The notes beneath the pieces were generated by a model that was given only the letters and a program-made list of their open reading frames with translations, did no database searches and was not told the DNA's origin. 64,000 bases of DNA from Bipolaris cookei (lineage: Eukaryota > Ascomycota > Dothideomycetes > Pleosporales > Pleosporaceae): positions 10,553-74,552 of the forward strand of contig NRSV01000026.1 in assembly GCA_002286855.1 (NCBI GenBank). Direction: 5' to 3'. How positions within the stretch are numbered: position 1 is the stretch's first letter; each line of letters opens with the position of its first letter. Positions 9,736-17,945 of this stretch are shown piece by piece. The position numbers and the translations under genes are program-made.

Positions 9736-9877
9736 AATAGGTAAACAAATGAACCTTCTAGAAGCACTCTCCAAATTTTATCTGCTCGTCCATGCTGTAG
9801 TTGCATATCGCATTGCCTATCTCTGTATGCCCCATTTCTATAAACTTCTTTATTTAGCCAAATATTATCTCTTTGAT

Positions 9878-12337
9878 ATGACCTCTAGCAGGGCAATTAG
9901 CCCTGCCATATCTTCTCTTCTATCTTGCTCACAGGTTATTCGCGTCGATGACGCTTCTGAGACGATCCTGGCACCCTCTGAGTCTGTATCGATTGACAAA
10001 GAGGTCCGATGCGAGTTTGACATTGACTGGACGAACATCTGGCACGGCTCGATGCGGCTTGAAGGCGCAAAGTTAAGGCCTCATCACAGGTTAGTAGTTA
10101 ACACTAAGGCCAAAGAATCATGAATATTTCAACATGGCGCTAGCCTAGAACACGAGGGAGCGCGATATTGGCTCTGTAAGCTTTGCCACCTGAAGAAAAG
10201 TTACTCGACGGCTCTATATTCGGCAGCTGGCACTACTCACGCAGCGAAGCACTTAACCCGTGGGCGCACTTAACCCGTGAGCACCGCATCTCTTCATCAG
10301 GTGAGCTTCCGGATCTGCCTGCCAATCCCTTTTTACTTGCGGCATCGTCAGGAACATATAGGGCACCTCTGTCGCGTCAATCTGGCGCTGAATCAGGGCT
10401 TCCTTCGCGTTTCAATGAGTCCATGTGGAAAGCCCAGTTCGTCGACTGGATTATTCTGGAAGATGTCACTCTTCGTCAGGCATCTAGTAAACGTCTTCAG
10501 TGGCTAATACTTAATGGCATCGAGCTCGTTAGTCAGTTACTGCCCAAGTCCCGCGCGTCTGTATCAACTTGGATTCATGATGCGTTCCAGAGGCGCTGGA
10601 AGATCATCTTCGACCTAATCAAAAACGCGAAAAGTTTGGTGCACTTGAGCTTCGATCTGTGGACCGCTTCTAATAGGTTTAACTTTATTGGCATTATGAG
10701 TCACTTTATTGACGGCAAGGGCTTAAAACGTGACGTCCTTATCGGTCTGTCACGCGTGATCGGTCCACATTCTGGCGAGAATATCGCGACTTATATTAAA
10801 AAGGTTATTGACTGCTACGAGCTGGGCTCAAAGTTAGGCTATTTCGTCCTTGACAACGCTAGCACCAACGATACATGCCTAGAGGCTCTTGCGCTATGGT
10901 TTCCTATAGACGTCAACAAACTGTTAGAGAATAGTGGGGGCGAAGGTCGTGCAGGGCGACCTTCATGGGTGACCGTGCCCCGCCACCGAATATTCAGTTA
11001 TATATACTCCCTCTCCCGCACTATCATAGTTAGCCAATGTATCCATCTTCCAACACAAACGACGTTTGCGTTGTATCAGCCATATCATCAATCTTGTCGT
11101 ACGAGCAGTTATCTTCGGTGAAAACGTAAGCAAATTCGAGGACGAACTTCGAGGTGCTAGCGACGAAACCTGCTTCGAAATTTGGGCTCGAAAGGGGGCT
11201 ATCGGCAGACTCCACAATCTTGACACCTATATCCGTCGCTCAGATCAACGGCGACAGGTCCTTCGAGATCTCCAAGACGAGCTTGCGAGCGATGATCTGA
11301 TATTCACTGTTGACTTTGTTATTGACAGCAGAACGCGCTGGAATTCAGTATACCTTATGGTAAAACGTGGTGAGTGAATACCTTATGCTGGCAGTCCTTC
11401 TAACTCTGAAGCCAATGGCTTGTTAGCACTCGAGCTTCGCGACGCTTTAGAACTCTATTAAATTCGCTGGCAAAAGCCAAAAAATGACCCAAAGCACCGA
11501 GACCTGACGAAAGACTTCCTCAATGCTGAAGTGTGGACTGAATTGCAACGCTTCCGCGACTTTCTAGAACCGTTTTACATCCTCACAAAAACTATGGAAG
11601 GCAATGCAAACATGGGTGGCAAAGAAGGTAGCCATGGCGCTGTTTGGGAGACTCTCAAGACGACGGACTATATTTTCATCGCACTCAACAATGCTGCAGC
11701 TTCATGCCGCGACGAACCGGATTCTCACTTCAATCGCGGAATTGAGTGTGGTTGGGTGAAGCTTGAGGAATATTATAAGCTGACAGACATGACACCGGTG
11801 TATCGCGCCGCCCTGGCTCTCCACCCCACCTACGGTTACGATTATTCTGAGGAACACTGGAACGGGACGATGAGAAAGCCTTCTTGGTTCAAGGGCATGA
11901 AGATGGTTGTATCAAGCCTGTATGACGAATATCGGCGCCAGGCCGAAGTGGAAACTCAAGCTCAGGCTGGCTTAGCACGTGACGAAGGAAGCGAGGACGA
12001 ACATTCTGTAATTAATTATTACAGCTCATTCGGAAAGAGAAAAGTCAGTTCACTAATTCGCCAGCGGAAAAGGTCTAAAGTCGCTAGCGAACTCACCGCT
12101 TTTCAGGAGAGGGAACTCTATCTAGAAGACAACGACTGTCCTGACCTGTTAGCGTGGTGGCATAATCATAGACACGAGTATCCGGTTCTCTATAAGATGG
12201 CGTTAGATCTGTTTTCGATACCTGGCATGAATTCTGAGTGTGAGAGGGTTTTCAGTCAGACGAAGAAGTTTGTTATAGACGAGCGTAACAGGCTATCACC
12301 CGAGACCATTGAAGCGGACCAGCTTCAGAAACACTAG
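9878..12337 (+). pseudogene. hAT transposase pseudogene
   Basis: The likely start is the ATG at 9878 (MTSSRAISP). The frame shows a BED-type zinc finger (WLCKLCHLKK...THAAKHL), a catalytic core (HLSFDLWTASNRF, LGYFVLDNASTND, SHIINLVV) and the C-terminal dimerisation domain (SIPGMNSECERVFSQTKK, DERNRLSPETIE). Defects: TGA at 10121-10123 where Trp is expected before IFQHG; a 17 bp tandem duplication of ACTTAACCCGTG-containing sequence near 10255 that shifts frame; the solo LTR at 10922-11055; and TAA near 11460 replacing Gln. An intron of about 65 bp (GTGAGT at about 11370 to TTAG at about 11434, with CTAAC) explains the stop at 11375. Not functional. Confidence 0.8.
10922..11055 (-). mobile_element. 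Solo LTR-B in hAT-1, 5 bp target duplication CAAAC
   Basis: Plus strand runs from TGTTAGAGAA to CTTCCAACA; it is the reverse complement of the LTR at 9177-9374 with one instead of three 32 bp units (134 versus 198 bp). CAAAC is present at 10917-10921 and 11056-11060. Ignoring the insert and one CAAAC, the hAT frame continues from DVNK into the RRLRCISH block. Confidence 0.9.
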
Positions 12338-12592
12338 CTTAGGAACGGCTTGATACCGTAGTAGACTCGATGCACGGGTGCTAGTATAATACAAACTTAG
12401 GACGCTCTAGATAGTTGACTTTTTAGGCAGCCCGCTAACTTGTTTAAGTTAAGCTGTCAAACCTGATCAAACTCAAACCGACGGGCGACATTCTATCAAA
12501 CCGACTCAAACCGACCGACGAAGCCTACCTGTTGAATCAAACCGACCGACGGAAGCCTCCGGTTTGAGTCGGTCGGTTTATTGACCACACTG

Positions 12593-12921
12593 ATTATGGC
12601 GGCTGTTCCAAAGGGACTAATTCGACGTAGCGAGTGCCACAGAAGGGCCGAATTCAATCGTAAGGGTGCGATGGGCTAACCATAAGTGCAAGTTAAACGG
12701 TGATGAATTCGATGAAGAGCTATCGACTTCTTTGTGCGGTTGCTTATCTACTTATTTGGAGGAAGATTATGCCGAGCGTCTGAGCGCTGCTTAGGCGGTG
12801 AGCAGGATCCGAGATTCCATCACGTGCGCTATCGAGGAGCTACCCAAAGGGCGTCCAGTCCATCCTAGCTAGCTATCACGAAGGCTACAGACCAAGTACT
12901 ACCAATGAAGGCTTCAGCCTC
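12593..12921. other. No gene; pogo-TIR-like fragment
   Basis: 12770-12865 contains GAGCGTCTGAGCGCTGCT, GAGATTCCATC and GAGGAGCTACCCAAAGGGCG, all close to pieces of the 276 bp pogo TIR but rearranged and with an insert. Probably the end of an older, related non-autonomous element. The rest shows nothing recognisable. Confidence 0.5.
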
Positions 12922-13261
12922 TTACACTCTCCAGACTGTAGTATCTGAGATATTGAATCCTTGGAGACTGAGAGCACCAGCAACGTCAGCGCAACTCTTC
13001 TCTCGTCCATATCTATCACATCGTACTTGTTGGATTATCTTCTCCCTCACCTCTTCTGTCTGCTTCATAGATCGGCCAGAGCGAGGGGCATCCTGCACGT
13101 GATGTGGGAGAATCTTAAGAGGGAGGACATTTGGCTCAAAGCCAGCAGCGACAGCTCTGCTATAGATAAGGTTGACCATACGATGGACACCAGTTAGCTC
13201 TGATATCTCTGATATAGACTTGCCAACAGGAGGTGACTTTAACGTCACAATTAAGGTGCGG
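12922..13261 (-). pseudogene. Tc1/mariner transposase, N-terminal fragment
   Basis: About 108 codons on the minus strand with a helix-turn-helix layout: ISEISELTGVHRMVNLIYSR, then HHVQDAPRSGRSMKQTEEV and a second HTH (REKSCADVAGALSLQGF, ISDTTVWRV). This is the bipartite DNA-binding region of Tc1-like transposases. The DDE catalytic domain that should follow is absent: the frame ends at 12922. Truncated relic; inverted repeats not found. Confidence 0.7.
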
Positions 13262-13919
13262 GTATAAGAATGAGTGCTAGGAGAGATAGTATCGATACAG
13301 ATTAATCATATAGCTACTCAACTTGAAGGTGAGAGTTGCACCAAGAAGAGTTGCGCCAAGAAGAGTTGCGCCGAAGCGCCGAGATTAGCGTGGGACAGAA
13401 CTTTTGAAGGGCACCTCCGTATAAAACTGTCAAACCGGTTAAACAAAACCGGTCAAAATATTGACCGGCCGGTTAACCAGAACAACCAACCAAAATAACC
13501 GACCGAAACAACCGGCCGTTCTGCCCATGTATGGTTAGCGAAGGTAGGAGTACCCAACATAGACCCTAACTGCACGTGTGGCCAGAGCTAATCATCTAGC
13601 CCGCGCAGTGTGGCACAATACAAGATCGAGCTCAAAAGATCAAGGGACGACTCGCAATCGAGCTGGTAGAATAGAGCTGAAATCCAATCGCTGTAATGTG
13701 TTGCATAAAGAAGGTACTTATTTACTCCGAAAAGAATTCTTAATATATACCTGCAGTTGGATCACGTGGCACTACACCACAGCAGGTACAACCCAAATCC
13801 AGAACCCGCTTAGAGATAAGGATAAGGCGGGGATAGCTAGCCAGTGGCTACTGGATACAGTCCCACTCAAGCACCTTAGAGTCGCGATCGAGGTTGCTAA
13901 TACTGACACGACAGCATGG
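13262..13919. other. No gene; simple and hAT-like repeats
   Basis: 13330-13378 carries about three copies of a 14 bp unit (GAGTTGCGCCAAGAA-like). 13425-13525 is rich in CCGGTTAAAC/ACCGACCG-type motifs resembling hAT subterminal clusters, possibly the end of another hAT element. 13530-13919 has an open frame (13578-13988) running into LTR-A with no recognisable content. Confidence 0.5.
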
Positions 13920-14297
13920 TGTTACACGGGGTTTGGTGCTAATACTTCTCTGAGCTCGATCCGGGTTGGGGCGAGTAGGAATGGATGACTAGCTCCGTGA
14001 GAGTTGTCTGGCGATTCGTAGTGGCAAGGAATTATGGGTGTAACCGGAGGTTTTTGACAGACACTAATCTATATTGCTATAGACTAACAAATAACAATCT
14101 TGTTAAGTAAAGATACTAGTAAGAAAGTACAATTTGAGTTGACCACAACGAGAGTAATAATGAAACCCATCATTCCTTATATCCTCATTGCTTCCAGTCC
14201 TGCCATCCCTTACTTCCCTGCCATCCCTGGGATGGTTGCTCTTGGCGGGATGACACATCACGTGACCTGGCCCCGCGATGATCATTACCTTCTGACA
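13920..14297 (-). repeat. LTR-A, copy 2
   Basis: TGTTACACGG...TTCTGACA, identical over 377 bp to 7935-8311. Sequence on its right (to 14411) resembles the pol-tail sequence beside copy 1, so both copies are 3' LTRs of related elements rather than the two LTRs of one element. No clear target duplication. Confidence 0.7.
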
Positions 14298-14411
14298 CAG
14301 ACCTTGTGACACGGACCTTGTGACAGTCCTTGTGACACAGTATTCGACCGTATCCTTTGCCATCTGTCGTCAGGGAGATAATACTTCTTGTTACTCGTAA
14401 CAAGGACGCCA
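14298..14411 (-). other. Retroelement tail relic with short tandem repeat
   Basis: 14298-14340 holds tandem 14-16 bp units (ACCTTGTGACACGG-like). 14340-14410, read on the minus strand, gives VTRSIISLTTDG, matching the VTKRILSLTSDEM tail beside LTR-A copy 1. The relic is cut by the MITE that begins at 14414. Confidence 0.5.
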
Positions 14412-14413
14412 TA

Positions 14414-14605
14414 CATGGGCATATCGTTTTAGATCGTTTTTTGGAAAACAGGTTAAGCAGAATTTAGCGTACCAAACTTTGTTATTACCAATCAGTGGAA
14501 ATTTTGTTATTGACGGCCTCTGTTTAATTGGCTGAAAATAACTTTGGTACGCTAAATTCTGCTTAACCTGTTTTCCAAAAAACGATCTAAAACGATATGC
14601 CCATG
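14414..14605 (+). mobile_element. Foldback MITE, copy 1 (192 bp, TA duplication)
   Basis: Inverted repeats of more than 60 bp (CATGGGCATATCGTTTTAG ... and complement) enclose about 75 bp; TA lies on both sides (14412-14413, 14606-14607). No coding capacity. A second copy in inverse orientation is at 18057-18229. The TA duplication suggests mobilisation by a Tc1/mariner or pogo transposase. Confidence 0.85.
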
Positions 14606-14758
14606 TACGAAGGACGCAGTAAGCTTAAGTATCAGCCATATGAGCAACAAGCTTGGCTTGTTGTGTTGTGCCTGCCTTTTTGGCTGAGTGGTTGGTGCGT
14701 ATGGTTGCGTGCTTGGCTCTAGGAGCCCGCCCTGACACAAGGCTAAGTAATTCTAGCC

Positions 14759-14876
14759 CAGACTTGCTATCAGTCAGTTGGATCGACAGAGTGAAAACCT
14801 AAATAGGAAATTCCGGATGGAAACTAGTCTTATCAGGTTTTCAGTCTGTCGATTCAACTGGCTGATAGCAAGTCTG
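14759..14876. mobile_element. hAT-type MITE (118 bp, imperfect 8 bp duplication)
   Basis: About 41 bp inverted repeats starting CAGACTTGCTATCAG at each end with a few mismatches. Flanking octamers TTCTAGCC (14751-14758) and TTCCAGCC (14877-14884) agree at seven of eight positions. CAG ends and an 8 bp duplication are hAT features. Non-coding. Confidence 0.75.
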
Positions 14877-15085
14877 TTCCAGCCTAACCTTATTGATAAG
14901 TAGCTAGTGTTAACGCTTTAGCTCTTGCGTTTGAAATTAGTTCTTGCGTCCCAAAACAATAGACTAGTCTAGTTGTGGAGGGTGTACGAGAAAGGCTAAA
15001 CTAGCGTTTGCGGTAAACAGTTTGTGGATAGACAGTAATTTCGTTCGAGCCTAATTAGCGTATTTCTATTAGATAGCTGAAAAGA

Positions 15086-15092
15086 TATAAAA
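15086..15092 (+). promoter_or_regulatory. TATA box of small secreted-protein gene
   Basis: TATAAAA, about 110 bp before the start codon at 15202, followed by an AT- and CA-rich leader. Placement is typical for a fungal core promoter; no mapped transcript supports it. Confidence 0.5.
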
Positions 15093-15201
15093 CCAGCGCT
15101 TTTCCTGTGAATACATGTCTTCTTCATTATTTTATCAACTACATTCTTAATAATATTCTTCACACAGAACATCAAATTTGTGTATTATTAACACACGCAC
15201 A

Positions 15202-15423
15202 ATGCATTTCACAGCGTTTTCTCTAGCGCTGATCACTATGGTTGCTTTACCATCCCCCGCCCAAGGCCAACAAAATAGACCAGTCTGCATCGCCACTACC
15301 TACAATTCTTTAGCTACTTGTAGGGCTTCTACCGACTATGCAATCCGACAAGGCGGCCAAAACCCAGGGTTCTGCTTCCAGAGCAGCCCAGGTGTCTACC
15401 AAGTCTGTGTTAACGGAAGCTAG
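15202..15423 (+). CDS. Small secreted cysteine-containing protein (effector-like)
   Basis: A 73-residue single-exon ORF. Residues 1 to about 20 make a good signal peptide (MHFTAFSLALITMVALPSPA); the mature part of about 50 residues has four cysteines (in PVCIA, LATCR, GFCFQ and QVCVN), enough for two disulfides. The ATG at 15202 is chosen over an in-frame TTG at 15178 because it starts the signal peptide. A TATA box lies about 110 bp upstream. I do not recognise the family. Size, secretion signal, cysteines and position in a transposon-rich island are typical of fungal effector candidates, but host interaction is pure inference. The frame is intact amid relics, which argues for retained function. 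Confidence 0.6.
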   Translation: MHFTAFSLALITMVALPSPAQGQQNRPVCIATTYNSLATCRASTDYAIRQGGQNPGFCFQSSPGVYQVCVNGS

Positions 15424-15639
15424 TGCTAGTTCAGAGCGCAGACTATACGTAAGTTAGAACCTTTTCGTTAGGAGTAGACGTTTACTAATACCCAGAAGCT
15501 GATAAATTTTGCCATCACTACTAGGCATGATGGATGGAAGCTGAGGTCTCGAGTTGTATAGAGGGTTAAAGAGGATAGCATGAGCAGTCTTTTAAACTAG
15601 CGTAGAAAGCAATCTAATCATTTTACGCCATTAATTTTC

Positions 15640-15980
15640 TATAGTCCCAGTATTACGATCACATCTCCACAATCAGATACAGCCTTGCTAACAGGAAGTT
15701 ATAAATGGAAGTCAGCACAGCATAATGTTGTTTTCAAACCAATACTCAAGAATTTCTAGTGTCTCATGCGTACCAAAGGCATCGCAAATCAGCACCTGTG
15801 GCTTGTTGTTAGCTCACTCCTTAGTCTCTGGATCAAGGATCCGCTCCAGCCACTATAGGCTAACATAAAAGTCAGTATAGCCAGTAGCAATGCACACGTA
15901 CTACCACCCAGAGGTAGAAAGTAGTCTAGTTACTTCTATAAGTGGCCGCTGTGACGAGCTGGACAGCCCATCACAGTACA
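15640..15980 (-). pseudogene. Fot1/pogo transposase, catalytic-core relic
   Basis: Minus-strand translation with several stops contains YVCIATGYTDFYVSL, WLERILDPETKE and LICDAFGTHETLEILEYW, the segment around the second catalytic Asp of Fot1-type DDE transposases. It is a different subfamily from the intact copy at 3263-4900. Decayed; ends not defined. Confidence 0.6.
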
Positions 15981-16179
15981 GATAGCGGCAGCTATCTTAT
16001 GTATCAACTACGCAACAATATCAGCAGCTCTGATATCTTGTGCCAGCCTTTTTGGCGTGGTGGGCGCGTTGTAATTGCGTGCGCAGTCCGATAGGACTCG
16101 ACCCTTTACAGACGCTGGCCATATAATCAGAGTTCAGATACCTATCGTCGCCGCTGATACCCTCGATCGCGGTGACCAC

Positions 16180-16578
16180 AGTACGCTTTTACGAAACCGC
16201 ATGCAAATCTAGCAAGGGTCTCCCACAAGTTGTCTTGATGAACAGGTACGGCAGTTGAGTAAAGGAGCCCAGCAGATAGCTCATGAAACAGTGTTAATGC
16301 GCGAAAAAATCCATCGCCTTGAGGCTACGATTGAAGAAGCAACAAAGCAAAAAACTCGTAAGCGGCGCTACTTACAGACAGAGAGGTCACAGACAGTTGG
16401 CCAGGTAGCTGATCAGATTTCTGAGGCAGAGGGTGACAGCTGTAACGACTGTGCAACGCCTGCGAAGAGGGTGCGCAGTGAACGGCGCTGTGGACGTTGC
16501 AGCCAAGTCAGACACAACTCTCGCACCTGCCAAGTAGAATTACCAAATATAAAAGACAGCGATAATTTAGAAAAATAA
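16180..16578 (+). pseudogene. Fot1/pogo transposase, C-terminal fragment
   Basis: Frame with a TAG near 16210, then open to 16578: LDEQVRQLSKGAQQIAHE, a coiled-coil stretch (REKIHRLEATIEEATKQK), a basic segment and a terminal CCHC-like knuckle (CGRCSQVRHNSRTC). This is the usual tail of pogo-type fungal transposases, on the opposite strand to the core fragment at 15640-15980, so it comes from a separate insertion. The N-terminal and catalytic parts are missing. Confidence 0.7.
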
Positions 16579-17176
16579 TACTCTATTTTACTTAAATGAA
16601 TAAATTGTGCTGCTGTTGCACAACGTGAATACGAAGGTAGAGCGTGGTAGTAAAGTGGGCCGCTCGATGAGGTGGGCCACTCGGTGGTGAAGCACGTTAG
16701 TCTGATTTGTTATAGTAGCATACGGCGATATTTGAGCACGCTACTGCAGGCTAGCTGCATGCTAAGGGCTACTAATGGTGCACGTCCTATAGGACGCGTT
16801 TTGACGATCTTGCCGTCTACGCGGAGAAACTGCCGGGATGTACATTTACTATCCTAAATCAGCTTTCCAAGGCTATAGTCCTAATCTTTGCTATCCTAGC
16901 CCCTTTTCTAGCCCACCGAGCTTCCTGCAGATAAAAAAAATGCATCGACCATGCTGTCGAGCGTTCTAGTAACGCCGTCTCCTAACTCTCCTTTAACACT
17001 CCCTTGTTCGTTTGCGAGAGTACTTGAGTCGGAAGCTGATGTGCTAGGAGAGCAGCAGCTACAGAATCAATGCACGTTAAGCTTGACTATGTGTAGCAGC
17101 GCTGGCCTAACGCCGAAGGTTCGGAAGGAAAAGTGTCTTGTTATACTGGGTGTCTTGCTACTTAGGGACGCACCTT
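16579..17176. other. No gene seen
   Basis: AT-biased DNA with short ORFs (16672-16857, 16951-17178) lacking recognisable motifs. Probably repeat debris. Confidence 0.5.
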
Positions 17177-17300
17177 AAGCCCAGAAGTACCATGCATGGT
17201 CACCCAGTTGCCCACTGACTAATAACGCTGTATTTAAATTTGCTCTTAGCATCACACACGACGATACACAATACTTCATATATACTCAACTGCTTACAAC
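17177..17300 (+). repeat. Dispersed repeat, copy 2
   Basis: Diverged copy of 6308-6430 in the same orientation, TAAGCCCAGAAGTACCATG to CTCAACTGCTTACA. It abuts the TPR relic that reads toward it from the right. Confidence 0.6.
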
Positions 17301-17945
17301 TCTGCTCGCCAGCTGGCGCGATCAGGAGCATTGTTCCATTAGTACAAGAACCTATATAGGACAAGCTCATAAGTACAATATGAAAGCGAGATTACGCATG
17401 CTGATAAGAGTGTCGGGATACTCGACGCCAGGTACCCTTTTCTTCGTTTGTATTATTTGCAGAAATAGCCCTTTAGCTTCTTTCTATTACCCTTGTTTCC
17501 GATATGTTAACTCTAGATTAGCTATTGTGGTGTAGTATCACGTGATCAGACTGTGGGGTATATATAGTAGTTCTTTTCAGAGTAGAAAAGACAGCTTCTT
17601 CAATCCATTCTTTGGCAGCGATTAGATTTCAGCTTTTTCTACTAGCTCGATTGCGGGTCGCCCCTTGATCTTTTGAGTTCGATCTTGTATCGTACCACAC
17701 TATGCTAGTCAGTGTGTGAGGATGCGCTTTACCAAACACTCTTCTCATCGCCTACGCCATTTGCAAAAATAGCTCTTCAACCTCTTTCCATCGTTTTTGA
17801 GTTGAGTACATCGACGCTAAGTTATGAAAGCTGGTCAGCGTGTCTGGATTCTCATCGCCAAGCACTCTCTTCCTCGTCCGTACTACTTGCATAAACAGTT
17901 CTTCAGCCTCCTCGTTGTTTTTCCGGTGTATGAATGCGCCAATTA
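17300..17945 (-). pseudogene. TPR-repeat gene relic (kinesin-light-chain-like / NLR type)
   Basis: Reading leftward: AEELFMQVVRTRKRVLG and ENPDTLTSFHNLASMYS, then a further repeat cut at LTSI by the LTR at 17526-17699, then NLELTYRKQG, KEAKGLFLQIIQTKKRV and LIS-RNLAF with stops (TAA/TAG, TAG, TGA). These are 42-residue TPR_10/TPR_12-type repeats as found at the C-terminus of fungal NLR proteins. The NB-ARC/NACHT part is absent because a hAT relic joins directly at about 17930. Pseudogene by interruption and nonsense changes. Confidence 0.75.
17526..17699 (+). mobile_element. Solo LTR inside TPR relic, 4 bp duplication CTAT
   Basis: 174 bp, nearly identical to the Gypsy LTR at 2751-2924 (one noticed difference, ATTAGAC versus ATCAGAC). 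CTAT flanks both ends (17522-17525 and 17700-17703). Ignoring the insert and one CTAT, the TPR frame runs straight through (LTSI then ANLELTYR), so it inserted into a readable TPR sequence. Confidence 0.85.

Larger units (their letters stand above)
9487..12592 (+). mobile_element. hAT-type DNA transposon (hAT-1), degraded
   Basis: Terminal inverted repeats CAGTGTGGTCAACAAACCGAC at the left and its near-complement GTCGGTTTATTGACCACACTG at the right. Many subterminal AACCGACCGAC motifs in both orientations (9500-9620, 12475-12580) are typical hAT transposase-binding clusters. The 8 bp flanks (CATTCTCA and ATTATGGC) do not match, so the target duplication is decayed or the ends come from different events. 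It carries the transposase pseudogene 9878-12337. Confidence 0.8.

Noticed and set aside
11370..11434. Counting the TGA at 11375 as a disabling mutation of hAT-1
   Set aside because: It lies within a well-formed intron (GTGAGT, CTAAC, TTAG), so it is not a lesion.
7935..14297. Reading the two LTR-A copies as the two ends of one 6.4 kb retrotransposon
   Set aside because: The expected 5 bp duplication is absent (CTGGA versus CAGAC), and sequence outside copy 2 resembles the pol tail found inside copy 1, which fits two separate 3' ends.
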